NCBI GenBank assembly: GCA_914767715.1
Contig: OU612070.1
Span: forward strand, 22,246,025 to 22,310,024
DNA length: 64,000 nucleotides
Source of the DNA: Membranipora membranacea
Lineage: Eukaryota; Bryozoa; Gymnolaemata; Cheilostomatida; Membraniporidae
Reading direction: 5' to 3'
How positions within the stretch are numbered: the first letter of the stretch is position 1; each line of letters starts with the position of its first letter. The notes under the pieces are model-generated. The model ran no database searches. It was not told where the DNA came from and worked only from the letters and a program-made list of their open reading frames with translations. Below are positions 44,641 to 55,659 of this stretch, piece by piece. The translations under genes and the position numbers were made by a program.

Positions 44641-44960
44641 AAGATTACTGCTACTACTTCTACCACTACTACCATTGCATACTACTACAGCACCTCAACC
44701 AATCAAAGACATAATGTGTGTAAGTCAGCCATCTAACTACTATTACAGAATGATGAAGGTGACTTTGGTTCAGATAGCGGAGAAAACAGAGGTGGTGATA
44801 TCGGTGGTGATGGTGGATATCATGATGATGGTGGTGATGGTAGTGGAGATCATGGTGATGATGATCTGGCTGGTGCTGGTAATGGATCTCATGGTGATGA
44901 TGGTGGTTATGGTGTTGGTGGAGTTCATCGTGATGTCAGAGAATACACAAGCAATTGAGG
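44640..44960 (+). repeat. Trinucleotide-rich low-complexity region (CTA then GGTGAT)
   Basis: 44650-44690 is a degenerate (CTA)n run. 44750-44950 is a degenerate GGT/GAT array. One frame through the latter stays open for about 65 codons and would encode an Asp/Gly/His-rich acidic segment (GGDGGYHDDGGDGSGDHGDD). It ends in TGA just before the piggyBac relic, whose family proteins often start with an acidic region, so it may be its first exon. Confidence 0.6.
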
Positions 44961-45174
44961 TAGAGTTATTTTAACGGTGTGATTTATTCTACGACAAGCT
45001 ATTACAAGAGCATTAGTATTATTCTAAAACAGATGGACACAAAGTTCACCAACTCTCATGTCTTACTATGTTACCCGTAAAAATTGCAATGTGTGAAGCT
45101 GGAGGCTAGTGCATGGATGTTTGCCACTCATATAGTTGATTGATTATCATGTGTGTATGGGCTTCGATCTTTCA

Positions 45175-46231
45175 CAGATGATGATGAGCCGCCAGCTCGG
45201 CAGAGACGTACAGCAATAGGTAGAGCTCGAGTGACACGGCATCGAGAGAGCAGTCCCGATGTATCAGATGCATCTGGTAAGAATACAGTTACGCTTAGAC
45301 GGTCAGATCTTGGTTGGCTACAATCAACCCATAGACCTAGAATGGTCTACACTCTGTAATAAAGGGGCTCGATAAAATGGTGAAAGAGCTAGTGTGTAGG
45401 CTACTGTCTGACATGGGAGGTAAAAATCACAAAGTGTATATGGATCGACGCTACTCATCCTCAGATCTGTTCATGACATTATTAGATCGGGGATTTTACC
45501 CAGTTGGAACAGTGATGAAGAATCTGCCAGCTGCTGTAATCAAGACCAGGCGACTAACCGCTGGAGAGAGAGTGACCAGGAGAAGGGGCCAGCTTCTGGC
45601 TCTGTGCTGGAGGAATAAGAGAGTCTGACGTATACGTGTTATCAACAACCAATCAAGATGTAATGGAGGATACGGGTAGGCCACAAGAAGAAGCAGGAGG
45701 TCACCACCAGCAGAAACCCGCAGCCATCATCAACTACAACAAGCACAAGGCAGGTGTGGATCGCCATCACCAAATGAGCAGTTATTATCCATTAGCCAGA
45801 AAAACGGTGAAATGGTGTAAACAATTATTCTTCCAGCTACTAACAATGGCTGTTGTGAACTCCCATAAATATATGGACATTCATAACAAAACCAGGACCC
45901 GACTGGAGAATTTCATCAACCAGCTGGCAAAAGAACTGTCGGCAGTGACCCATGTAGACCCACCCCCAGCCCCAACAGCATCGCTCGAAGTAAGAAAATT
46001 CAAGCCTGGGCCTCACTTCCCAACCCATATTCCTGCCACTGCCAAGAAAGCAAGACCTCAAGCCCCATGTGTTCTCTGCAAAACTGTCAAGATCAACGGA
46101 ACTGCTATGCGTCGGGAGTCTACCTGGCAGTGTGCAACATGTCTCGTACCGCTATGTGTATCCTGCTTCTGGCCATACCACTGTCCTAACTCCACACTAG
46201 CAAGGTTGGTTGATACATGTCCCCAGGTGTA
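45175..46231 (+). pseudogene. piggyBac-type transposase with internal deletion
   Basis: An exon after TTTCACAG starts DDDEPPARQRRTAIGRAR and ends at TAA near 45357. A second frame begins at 45377 with VKELVCRLLSDMGGKNHKVY, MDRRYSSSDLFMTLLDRGFY: the Asp of VYMDRRYSS corresponds to the second catalytic Asp. After a frame change near 45627 it continues INYNKHKAGVDRHHQMSSYY (third catalytic Asp in GVD), RKTVKWCKQLFFQLL and a C-terminal Cys-rich finger CVLCKTVKINGT...CATCLVPLCVSCF. The N-terminal and central part with the first catalytic Asp is missing, about 300 codons by family length. It is therefore inactive. Confidence 0.82.
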
Positions 46232-46936
46232 AGGCGATCAAAATAATATACACATATTATTGGCTTTTCACAATGCAAAACTGAGATCAGTCACTGTTGA
46301 AAATTGTTGAAAAATGTTGAGCACCCCCTCATAGCATATCATCTGATCTTACAAATTGGCTAGACGTTTGACATATAGACATTGCTCTAACTGGCATATA
46401 TTTCATTTGATCTGGTTATTTTATTCAGGGGTAAGTTTCCACAGCCACAGTAACAGTTTCAGTTATCCAGCTCAATGAAATATATTTTTATTTCATTGTA
46501 CTGATACCGGTGATATTACAAGAATCTGCAGGCGCTCCTTCACAGTCATGCGACCTACAATCTATGGTGATGATGGGTCAAGTCATCAAAATAATTATGA
46601 CTGTGTAGTACCAAGATGTTTGTGACATTATTTCGGAGGACTTTAGTGCAATAACTTTGTAAATAAGGCCTCAAAGACATCATTTACGAGCCTGTTCTGT
46701 ATCAATCTACTGTATTTTCAATTCTTAGAAAACGTCAAAAATCCTCCTTCTTTAGCAACCTGCTGTAGGATGAAAGGTGTTATTTCAGTGTAATAAAACT
46801 ACAAGAATCTGATAGTGTTATTTCTCAGCTTCAAATTGATATGAAGATAGTGCAGATTGAATAAATTCTAATGAATAAAATTTTAATTCCTAAAACGGTC
46901 AAATACGCCGGACACAAGGAGTTGCCCATTGTAATA
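46232..46936. other. Non-coding, nothing recognised
   Basis: AT-rich spacer between the piggyBac relic and the pogo element. Confidence 0.4.
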
Positions 46937-49628
46937 TAGGGGAGACTGGGGGAATATGGGCCACAGGGTAATATGGGCCACCTGCTGATTGGCTAAAATA
47001 TTGTTTGTTTCCATTTTTTCTTTTTCTAATATTTTAGTACTTCATGTTTCAGAAAAATACATGTGGCTTTGAAAGCTCTGCTCTATTTTCCTTCTGCACA
47101 GTAAGTAAAACAAATTTTACTCATCCAAAAGTAAATATCTTGATGCCCCTATGACCAGGGATAACTTTGGTGCATTTTATGATGTTGGAACTAACTTAAA
47201 TGCATTGATTTCTCACTATGTGAGGAATCTGTGTTTACAAGCATGAGATGACAACTCCTCACCAATTTGATAAATTGTTATTTTTCTCTCAAATCATCAC
47301 ATGGGGTTAAATGGGCCATCCAGACCAGGGTAATATGGGCCACCGGCCCGTATTACCCCGCTAATCAGTAAACATCGGATAACAGTTTTAGATATATCTA
47401 ACTACTAGTTTCCATAATCTTAGTACATCTACAATGTATTGATAAATGTGATTTTGCTTTGTAGGTTGCAATCATGCCAAGAAAACGCACAAGGACGACT
47501 GAGAGGGCAAAGTTTTCATCCGAAGACCTGCAGTCTGCCATAGACGATGTTAAGGCTGAGATGAGCCAGCGAGAGGCTGGAAAGAAACACTCGATCCCAC
47601 GTGCCACACTACAGAGATATCTTCTTTGTGCTGAAGGAGAAGGACGCCAGAAATCTAAACTGGGGAGGACTGCTATCTTCACAAAAGATGAAGAGGCGCA
47701 ACTCTGTGAATATGTTTTGGACTGTTCGAGAATATTCCATAGGCTGAACTTGATCAAAACTAGGGAGTTAGCATACAGATATGCTGTCAATCTACATAAA
47801 GATAATATTCCTAAAACATGGAATGCTGAGAAAATGGCAGGAGAAGACTGGCTGTTCGGATTTAGAAATCGTAACAATGCTTTGAGTTTGAGGTCACCAG
47901 AGGCCACAAGCCTTGGTAGAGCATCAGCATTTAACAGAGCAACGGTGAAAGAGTTCTTTAGTAATCTTGAGACTGTTATGAGAAAATATGAGTTTACCCC
48001 TGACTGCATATTCAATCTGGACGAAACGGCCAACTCAACTGTTCAGAAAGTCCAGAGGGTTCTAGCTCAAAGAGGAGTAAAACAACTAGGTCAAATTACG
48101 AGTGCCGAAAGAGGGATGACAATAACCATGGTTTCATGTATCAGTGCCTCAGGACAGAGCCTACCACCAGCCTATGTCTTTCCAAGAGTAAATTTCAAGG
48201 ATAATATGTTGATTGGTGCTCCAAGTGGTTCCTTGGGCTTAGCCAATCCCAGTGGCTGGATGAATAACGACTTATTTCCGAAGGTCCTACAGCACTTCAT
48301 CAGTCATTTTGGGAACAACCAGAAGCCTAAGCTACTCATCGTAGATAACCATTCGAGTCACATATCCATTGAAGCTGTCAAGTTAGCTAAACAGAACAAC
48401 TTGACCATGCTAACATTCCCACCCCATTGCAGCCATAGGCTGCAGCCCCTCGATGTAAGTGTGTTTGGGCCTTTCAAGAAGTATTATAATACTTTCCTTG
48501 ACGCATGGATGGTGACAAACCCTGGAAAAACTTTCTCAATGTACAATGTAGCGGAGTGTAGTGGAAAGGCATATATGAAAGCCATGACACCATCAAATAT
48601 TACTAGTGGATTCGCAGCTACCGGCATTTACCCAATCAACCCTGAGATATTTCACGATCATGACTTCATGTCATGCCATGTTACAGACCGCCCTGACCCA
48701 GAAACTACTCCCCAGGAAACTGTTGTCTCACCACTCCCATCGCTACCTAAGGCTCCACCTAGAAAACTCAGTGCTACAAAAAGGAAGAGAACTACGACTA
48801 CCATTCTAACAGCCACTCCTCAGAAACCTGATAACACCGACTCGGGAACAACAGTCGAGATTGATAACGAGCAACCCTCCACCTCAGGAATCATCATAAC
48901 CAAAAGAAAGCCTCCACACAAGCGCAAACTCATACCAGCTGACAATGATGATAGTGAAGATTCTAGTGATACACCAGTCTCAACGGATAGTGAAGACCCA
49001 GATGAAGAGTTGGTTCTTGATGATGATGTAACAGTAGGAAGGTTTGCACTCGTTGAGTTCCCACAAAAGAAGTCATCCGTTTTCTATGTCGGAGAACTCT
49101 TAGAAGTCAGCGAGGATGAATTAAAGCTGGACTTTTATAGATACTCGAATGGAAGATTCACAAAACCTGATATACTAGACTGCAAGTGTGTTGATCGAGC
49201 ACAGTTGGCCATGATTCTTCCTCCACCAGTTAGCAATGCCAACACAATGCGCCAGCGGGGCGGCATCACCATCCCCTATAAACTGAACTCATACAACCTA
49301 AGATAATGCCTATGTACGTAATGTCTGCGTTATAAAAGACTGAATATAACCTTAAAGCTGTTTTATTATTTAGTTATTTCAATTACTAGCAATAAAGTAT
49401 GAAAATACAAACTTTCATTTTTTTTTTTTCAGCTTTTAACATGTAAATTCCTAGGCTCAGTCAAGCTCTCACGCGAAAAAGAATAAACCGAGTGTAAATT
49501 CCAAGGAGTATGAAGATTATACATCTGTGCTGATACTTGGTGTCAAATTATGTTAACCTAGGGGAAAAAATACTGTATAAATTTGCAGTTTGAAAAAAAA
49601 CATGCCCATATTACCCCGGTCTCCCCTA
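46937..49628 (+). mobile_element. pogo/Tigger-type DNA transposon, apparently complete
   Basis: Ends are inverted repeats: TAGGGGAGACTGGGGGAATA on the left and the complement of TAGGGGAGACCGGGGTAATA on the right. TA lies on both sides (46935-46936 and 49629-49630), the target duplication of the Tc1/mariner/pogo superfamily. GGTAATATGGGCCAC recurs at 46967, and around 47328 next to an inverted partner GGCCCGTATTACCCC, so the subterminal region may bind the transposase. A single uninterrupted 610-codon transposase lies inside. Confidence 0.92.
47474..49306 (+). CDS. pogo/Tigger-family transposase, 610 aa, uninterrupted
   Basis: The N-terminus MPRKRTRTTERAKFSSEDLQ through HSIPRATLQRYL is a Psq-like helix-turn-helix. 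A CENP-B-type second HTH region (about 75-155) contains EDWLFGFRNRNNALSLR. The catalytic DDE_1 core has Asp183 (FNLDET), Asp291 (LLIVDNHSSH) and Asp327 (RLQPLDVSVFGPFK), the DDD set of pogo-like enzymes. An acidic, Ser-rich linker (about 470-520) leads to a C-terminal domain with FALVEFPQKKSSVFYVG, also seen in the relic at 58972. The start is the first ATG after a possible acceptor (TTTGTAG at 47460-47464). No stop or frameshift interrupts it, unlike every other element here. It would cut and paste the element at the TIRs into TA sites. Activity is inference. Confidence 0.93.
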   Translation: MPRKRTRTTERAKFSSEDLQSAIDDVKAEMSQREAGKKHSIPRATLQRYLLCAEGEGRQKSKLGRTAIFTKDEEAQLCEYVLDCSRIFHRLNLIKTRELAYRYAVNLHKDNIPKTWNAEKMAGEDWLFGFRNRNNALSLRSPEATSLGRASAFNRATVKEFFSNLETVMRKYEFTPDCIFNLDETANSTVQKVQRVLAQRGVKQLGQITSAERGMTITMVSCISASGQSLPPAYVFPRVNFKDNMLIGAPSGSLGLANPSGWMNNDLFPKVLQHFISHFGNNQKPKLLIVDNHSSHISIEAVKLAKQNNLTMLTFPPHCSHRLQPLDVSVFGPFKKYYNTFLDAWMVTNPGKTFSMYNVAECSGKAYMKAMTPSNITSGFAATGIYPINPEIFHDHDFMSCHVTDRPDPETTPQETVVSPLPSLPKAPPRKLSATKRKRTTTTILTATPQKPDNTDSGTTVEIDNEQPSTSGIIITKRKPPHKRKLIPADNDDSEDSSDTPVSTDSEDPDEELVLDDDVTVGRFALVEFPQKKSSVFYVGELLEVSEDELKLDFYRYSNGRFTKPDILDCKCVDRAQLAMILPPPVSNANTMRQRGGITIPYKLNSYNLR

Positions 49629-50027
49629 TATAGGGACTCAAAGTGTTAACTCCTTGGTGTGACTGCATTCAAACAATACTCTGCATTCGATCATCAGCCC
49701 TAGTGCATATCGATCGTCCTTTTCCTATTACAGGTATATATTCATGATATTCTAAGTGACAGTCCTATTAAAAATTGGATATAATTAATTGGAAAAAATT
49801 GGATTATTACCCCAGTAACTCGAATATTATGCGTTCATAGGGCAAATAAAATTAATAAAAAAACGAAAATTGTGGAAAATAGCATTTTAATTTTTTTAAA
49901 ATATTTTAGCAAAGATCATAGTGGATTATAGTGGTTTTAGGAAAGTAATCTGTTAGCATGTTGCTACTCTAGTGTTTATCATCAAGTGGTGTTCCCTTTT
50001 AATGACCGCTGATTACTTCTATCCAGG
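49629..50027. other. Non-coding, nothing recognised
   Basis: AT-rich spacer. Confidence 0.4.
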
Positions 50028-51257
50028 AAAACCACCTGTTGATATGAGAGGGAGACATGGAAATGTGGCTACCAAGCTGTCAGAAGAGGTTAGGGAAAAG
50101 GTCCGGTGAAACGTCGAATCTATCAGAGGCCAGAAGTCTCATTACAGCACGCACAAGACACGTAGGATCTACTTCCCTGCTGAACTGAATGAAACGAAGG
50201 TGTATCAGATGTTCATGGAGAAACACCCGGATGTCACAATCTGCCAGGAATCATGGGGCCAGACATTCCTGAATGAAGACTACATATCATTTGGCTCCCA
50301 CGCTCCGATACCTGCCCTATATGTGATGAGTATCAGGCTACACTAAAACAGATAGATATCGAGATTGCAGCAAACCCAACAGATGAAAACCTGAAGAAAA
50401 AGCGGAAAGCTTCAGAAGTAGAAAACAAAGTCCACCTGGCTAAAGCAGAGCGCTTTTATGTCAGCAAAAGAGCAGCTAAGGAACAAGCAAAGACAGATGA
50501 AACCACCATGGCTATATGCATGGATTTCCAGAAGAATTTACCAGCACCTAATATCACTACAATAATGATGTATACTACAAACGGCAGTATACAAATATCC
50601 ATGAGTTAGCTACTGGCAAGTCGCATTTCTTTGTGAATGATGAGACTTTGGAAAAGAAAGGCTCAGATGATGTGTGCTCGATGCTCAACCACTTCATCGA
50701 ACACTCAGTGGATGAGAAGGTACGTTCACTTGAAATATTCTGTGATTCGTGCGCTGGACAAAACAAAAACTACACAGTATTCCGCTATCTCCACTACCTT
50801 GTCCATGTCACTAAGCGGTTTGAGAGAGTCACTGTCACCTTCCCGATAGGAGGCCATTCATACATGGAGTGTGACAAGTCCTTTGCTCATGTAAACCGGA
50901 AGACCCCGGCAGAGACACCAGCCGCATGGTGGGAGGAGTTCAAAACATGCCGCAAAAACCCATCCCCATTCAGTGTCATAGAGCCAACCTGTGCGTGTGC
51001 TCCAGATGGCCCGTCAACACCCTCGGTTTGCCATGGTTAAGGAAGCTTATGCAGGGCCTTTAAAGCAGTTCGTGATGACAAAGAAGAAAGGCCAGGCCAA
51101 GCTCCCTAGGGAGAAAGTCAGACTATATACAGAATCCATCGCAATATCATCCAAGAAATACGCCGATGTCATGTCTCTTACTAAGTATGTCGGTCCTGAG
51201 GCTAAGACATTCCACAGTAAGATAAAATCTGGTGACGCTGCCAATGACTCTGAGTAA
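50028..51257 (+). pseudogene. Transposon-linked gene with a D-D-D pattern (possible transposase), broken
   Basis: The reading begins after TCTATCCAG: KPPVDMRGRHGNVATKLSEE, SHYSTHKTRRIYFPAELNET, then after a frame change RSDTCPICDEYQATLKQ. A long basic helical stretch leads to MAICMDFQKNLPAPNITT. After another frame change come ELATGKSHFFVNDE, SLEIFCDSCAGQNKNYTVFR, FPIGGHSYMECDKSF, and a shifted C-terminus (KQFVMTKKKGQAKLPREK) ending at TAA 51255. This is a gene family common in animal genomes as many copies. Asp in MDFQ, Asp in FCDSC and Asp in MECD are spaced like an RNase H-fold DDD nuclease, which is my inference. TGA at 50107 and at least three frameshifts break it. Confidence 0.6.
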
Positions 51258-52629
51258 AATAGAATGCCATGGTATGACAGATAGACTTGTAGAATAAGTT
51301 TTTTAATATCACGAAAATCAATATTTTTCATATTGTCTACCTTTCACCAAGGTCGGATATGCCAGGCACACGTGAAACTCGAGTTTTATTCCATTGTCCT
51401 ATGATAGTATGGTCGATATATTGTGAATTTAGCTGTATTTTAGTTTGTTTTTCTATCATAGCATGGAAAGAATGCTCTCTAGTGAATATCTTGAATACAT
51501 CATATTAAAGCAGTTCAATTACCAAAGCAAAATGAATGATGTCCGGTTCAGTACCAAAGAAAAATGATCAATGTCCAAAATAGGTGTCTTTGGATAATTT
51601 TGTCTTGCTAATTACCTGCATAAGGTATGGCTTTATCAAATTGCCAAACATTATGTTTGTGACACAGATGGTGTTTGCAGGCCAGGTATACGAACTTTAA
51701 ATCTGATTTTACACAGAATCACAAAAGTGTGACATTGATCGTTCTTCCATTGAGGTCTTCATATGTATTCATTCAACGTTAAGAAAGTAAATAACATCAT
51801 TCTAGCAATACCAAGGTGGTATGATGGAATACGTAAACTCAATTTCAATGATAGTCTGCTATCATTCAATTAATGCTGGAACGAGAAGAGTTCGACAAAT
51901 AATATTTGACAAGTTTGTAGCAGTCACTGTAACTATGACCTCCAATTGCAAATTACTGTTCTAGTTTCATAGCAATGTTAATGGTGGCCGTTGAAAAATG
52001 CATCAGAAGTTGGGACCTGGGTAGAAGATGAAAATATTCATCGAATGGCACTTTTGATGTCCACAGTAACTTGCTCCTCGACATCATGGGTGTCTTGACA
52101 TATGGGTAAAATGTAAAATTGATGTTGCATTATAAGAGCCCATGTTTGTACACCACTTCAAAAGTTTTTCCTTGTACGTTTTTTTACATTTCAATATAAA
52201 CTATTGAAACTGGCGCTGTAGTAATATACATTTAGACCCAAAGGGTGGGGATGTCTAAACGCCCTCAAATATTGTTTTTTGTTACATTTTCACTATGCGG
52301 CTGCACCAAACCTTACATGGTTTTCCGAGGGGGAAACCTTTTTCCTATTTTGTCCAACTAAAAGATAAGTCTCACCAAATGTTGTATAAATGCATTTGTC
52401 TGTGTGCGTATGAGTGTCGAAAAAGATACGATTGCAGGGGTTGCAATCCTGCACTCAGAGCTGAAAACATGTGACCAGGTGATGAACAACAGCCTCTTTT
52501 GCAGAAGCTCTTCAGATTGAGCATAGGCGCCTCGCCATATTCAAAGCAGATATATATATTTCCTGCCAAAGTCGAAAAATAGGGCTTTGTCTGGAATCAT
52601 CTGTCGTCGAGGGACAGATACAACAAAGA
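51258..52629. other. Non-coding, nothing recognised
   Basis: About 1.4 kb of AT-rich DNA between two transposon-linked relics. No supported gene. Confidence 0.4.
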
Positions 52630-53310
52630 ATGGTAGACTGTGAGGTACAAGATTTGCCAATTTTGGACACTTTACAATCAATAATTAGTAGTGCTGAATC
52701 CAAAACGGTGGTAAGTAGGAGTTGTTCTGACAACCAAAAATTGAAAAGTTTCAAAGATGAAACTATAAGCCAAGCAATGCCAATATGGCGACTTCAACTG
52801 CAGTTTAAGCTATATCAGGATGACATTGAGGTTGCGAATGCTCTAGGGGCCAACCATGTACTATTTCAGTTTATTGAATCTTCCGCTAGAATATAATGCT
52901 CTGCTGTGCCACCATCATCTTGTTTACCTGGCAATGGCAGGAGAAGTGAAGGTATTGAGTCACAACCCTGTTTGTGATTTTATTGCTTTGGAAATAAATA
53001 AACTGGAAAACGGTGTCTACATTGGATCATCAATGCTATCATTGGACTTATTGAATCTTTTTCAGCGCACCATTACTGAAGATTCTGCATGATGATCAAA
53101 GCTAGCTGTCAAAGCAACTACAACAGCCGAGAAGCTAATAAGCTGAGCTGCAGCTATTGTCAGCACCAGTCCTACCTTGCCGAAATAGATTCTCGCAACA
53201 CCCGAGTGGTCACACCCTGCAAACTGGATAATCTTAAGTATTTTAAAGCTGTAGAAAGTTTCGGCCCTGACATAATGCAAGACCTTTTGGAAGACTTGTG
53301 TGTAAGGTAA
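52630..53310 (+). pseudogene. Second transposon-linked gene relic (DIM(H/Q)DLLE family)
   Basis: FKLYQDDIEVANALGANHV is followed, in another frame, by YYFSLLNLPLEYNALL, LALEINKLENGVYI-type sequence, then REANKLSCSYCQHQSYL and FGPDIMQDLLEDLC. The order DD.E..N.LG, Y.SLLNLP, CRxC-like pair and DIMHDLLEG-like box is a recurrent multi-copy invertebrate family that I take to be transposon-derived. Frameshifts occur near 52855 and 53095. The final box changes the usual His to Gln. I do not know a family name I would stand by. Confidence 0.5.
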
Positions 53311-53334
53311 ATCATGAATTTATCTCGTTCAGCG

Positions 53335-53480
53335 TCACAGAACTTCAGGCCTCCACCTTGTCAGCAGAACCCCAGGCCTCCACCTCATCGGCTGCACCTC
53401 AGGCATCCACGTCCTCAGCAGAACTGCGGGCCTCAATCACGTCAGCTTTGCCTGAGGCCTCCACCTTGGTAGCTGAAACA
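53335..53480 (+). repeat. Coding minisatellite, ~30-bp period, about five units
   Basis: Degenerate repeats of CTCAGGC(C/A)TCCAC(C/G)T with (G/C)TCAGCAGAAC between them keep one frame open and encode a Ser/Thr/Ala/Gln-rich segment of period ten (ASTSSAEPQ units). The frame runs on to PQQLLTLPKAGLEYYVRL and TGA at 53599. It may be a disordered linker of the relic upstream. Confidence 0.75.
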
Positions 53481-53826
53481 CCATCCAAGCAAACTTTACC
53501 TTGTGAGCCAAGACTGCCCCCTCAGCAGCTCCTTACACTCCCCAAAGCCGGCCTGGAATACTATGTCAGGCTGTCATCAAAATCTGGGTTGAAGGGGTGA
53601 ATAAGACCTTGTTCATTCTTGTTTCTTTTATGGAAGTAAATACTTGACAATAAAAATGAGAGCAGAGAACTGATAATTTGATTGCAACTTGGTCGAGTCA
53701 AACTCTCATATTCATAGTTATATCGTTGTTGTTTTTGTAGATTATAAGAAATAAGTTTTTATCAATGATGTGGAAGGCAGACATCGGCATTAAATATATG
53801 CAGAAAGTGATCTGAAGACTAATATT

Positions 53827-54480
53827 ATGACGAAATCAGAACTATACAAAGTATACAGTGAATTAGAAATCTCTCAGCAACATATGGCTTCAGACTACCA
53901 AGCGGTGAGGAGTTTTTATCTAGAGTGTGCGCTGTATGCCAAAAAATGGTTTCCGATCGATGACCAACTTCTTAAGACTGCTGCAGTTCTAGATCTCAAC
54001 AGCAATGATGCAATCACCATAGATCAACACATCTTTCTTTACAACAGGTAACTTTTGCATGTAATTTTTGATTTATTTATTCTTTATCATAGGTACATCT
54101 GACCTCCATGTAGCATGATCAGAAAATGTTGCCATGTACGACTCAAAACATACAAATTGGATGAGTGCATATAGTCATGAAATAGTTTTGCAATGGTAAT
54201 TAAATTGTAAAACATATTGTTGTTCTTTTGTAGATACACAAGTCTCCTGAATCCAGGAATGGAACAATCTTATCTGGATGATCCTGACAGGGAGCTGACT
54301 GGGCTGATATATTACTATAGACGATGATAGAAGCTTGCGGAGTAAGTCCGCTGAGGAGAAATCAGAGCAGCTGTCAGGGTACAAGAGAGGCGAGGTTGGA
54401 CTGTTCAGTAAACTCATTCAGCCTATTCAAGTTAGTGTTGTGCATTCCACATTCCAACGCTGCTGAGGAGGGTTTGTTTT
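53827..54480 (+). pseudogene. hAT-like transposase relic, middle segment
   Basis: The frame 53827-54048 (ATG start) reads SELYKVYSELEISQQHMASD and ECALYAKKWFPIDDQLLKTA, AVLDLNSNDAI before a GTAACT donor-like end. A second exon-like piece from about 54234, after TTTGTAG, reads YTSLLNPGMEQSYLDDPDRE and then breaks at TGA/TAG codons. The YxxKWFPxDDxLLKxAxxLD block precedes the dimerisation region in ZMYM/hAT genes, and the dimerisation domain itself is found at 56220-56557. The pieces probably belong together, separated by the TIR element at 54653. Confidence 0.5.
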
Positions 54481-54724
54481 CCCAAACTTAAAAGAATGTG
54501 ATGCCGAAAGGAGCAATTATGTTAAAGTATAGATGACAAAAATAAAGGCTTCGTACTGTGCATGCAGTAGGTGTTGTCTGTAAAACACCTTGAATCAATG
54601 ATGAGAACAAAATGATAATTGCGCTGTTGTTGCTGATATTTTCTATTGTCTAAGTGCTCAGACTCCAAGGCGCAGGGAGTTGCCTGCGCCAGCTATCAAA
54701 CTCCCCTTTCCCTTTGTTTTTCAG

Positions 54725-54943
54725 AAACTTTCTTCTTCGGAAGTGCTAGTAATTTCTAAAATCCGGAAACATGACGTCGATTTACTTGGTTGTATGGAGC
54801 GGGGGAGGTTGTTCCCCATCCGAGAGGCTGTGTTGAGCTATACCCCTACACTCCTCCAAAGGGAGGTTGACGACTATTCCCGAGATGATGATAGTGTAAT
54901 GCGTAGGTCATCAGCCATTGACATGGAATCCTTTAGTTTCAAG
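54725..54943 (+). CDS. Unidentified 73-codon exon inside the TIR element
   Basis: Bounded by a TTTTTCAG acceptor and a GTGAGT donor, 219 nt, phase 0 at both ends. It reads KLSSSEVLVISKIRKHDVDL to SSAIDMESFSFK without stops. Charged, likely helical; not recognised. It could be an exon carried by the element from a host gene or part of the same gene as the RecQ-like exon. Confidence 0.4.
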
Positions 54944-55308
54944 GTGAGTTGATCGGCTGGCAATAGAACTCTCACATATTCACGATGCAATTTTTATGGA
55001 GGCCCGGTCACACTTAGTAAAACTCACATGTTTTTTCATAGAGCTAGTCAGATTGAAAAAGAACACTTTTTGCATTGTGGGAACGGTGTTGCCTTATTGT
55101 AAAATACCACTATGGTCAATAATCCCAGCCGATAATTTGGTGCAACTGCCATCTCTCAAGTTCATGATTCTGTATATATCGAAACCCGACCCCTAGAGCG
55201 CTCTCACCGCAAAGCAGAGGGAGTTTGCTGTGCCTACTATTCAGAGAAACACTTAGATAGAAACTTGTTTCTTTTCTCTATTCGGCCACATATTTCATAC
55301 TATTTTAG

Positions 55309-55534
55309 GGATGTTGAGAACGGAAAGGACGACGCATTTCGGAGTGCATATGGCAGACTCAACAGCTTGCACTCCTTTCTGAAGAGTGTGCCTTTCGTGT
55401 GTATGTCTGCCACTGCCTCTGATGATACCATAGATTATGTCAAGACATCACTAAACATGTTGCCAAATATTTTAAAAGACAAGAAGACAACAAGAAGCAT
55501 CTGGCTACTTCCACACGTGGGTGTAAATATCTGA
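55309..55534 (+). pseudogene. RecQ-like helicase exon fragment
   Basis: After a TATTTTAG acceptor the frame reads DDAFRSAYGRLNSLHSFLKS, VPFVCMSATASDDTIDYV, KTSLNM, ending at TGA 55532 or at a GTGTAA donor just before. FRxxYxxLxxL(R/H)SxxxxVP followed by (T/S)ATAs is the motif II-III region of RecQ-family superfamily 2 helicases, where SAT/TAT couples ATP hydrolysis to DNA unwinding. No DEAH box or other motifs are found nearby. It sits within the 1-kb TIR element, so it looks like a captured exon. Confidence 0.6.
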
Positions 55535-55659
55535 CTATATTAGACTCCAAGGCGCAGGGAGCTACCTGCACCAGCTATAACACTATCAAACAGAGGAGTT
55601 TGATAGCTGGCGCAGGTAACTTTATGCGCCTTGGAGTCTGAGCACTTCGACTTATCCAG

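Larger units (their letters stand above)
54653..55647. mobile_element. 1-kb element with ~55-bp terminal inverted repeats and a terminal palindrome
   Basis: The left end AGTGCTCAGACTCCAAGGCG, continuing to CAGCTATCAAACTCC (54654-54707), matches the complement of the right end (55593-55646). Next to the right end lies a further copy of the left TIR in direct orientation (55541-55587), so 55541-55646 forms a hairpin of about 45-bp stem around a short spacer. The element holds two exon-like frames with good splice sites (54725-54943 and 55309-55534). No autonomous transposase is recognised and no clear target duplication is visible. Confidence 0.72.

Noticed and set aside
44750-44950. Asp/Gly/His-rich frame as an independent structural protein gene
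   Set aside because: Degenerate triplet repeat; any coding role is more likely as the acidic start of the piggyBac relic.
47398-48033. 211-codon minus-strand frame opposite the pogo transposase
   Set aside because: Mirror of a strongly coding plus-strand gene with no recognised content.
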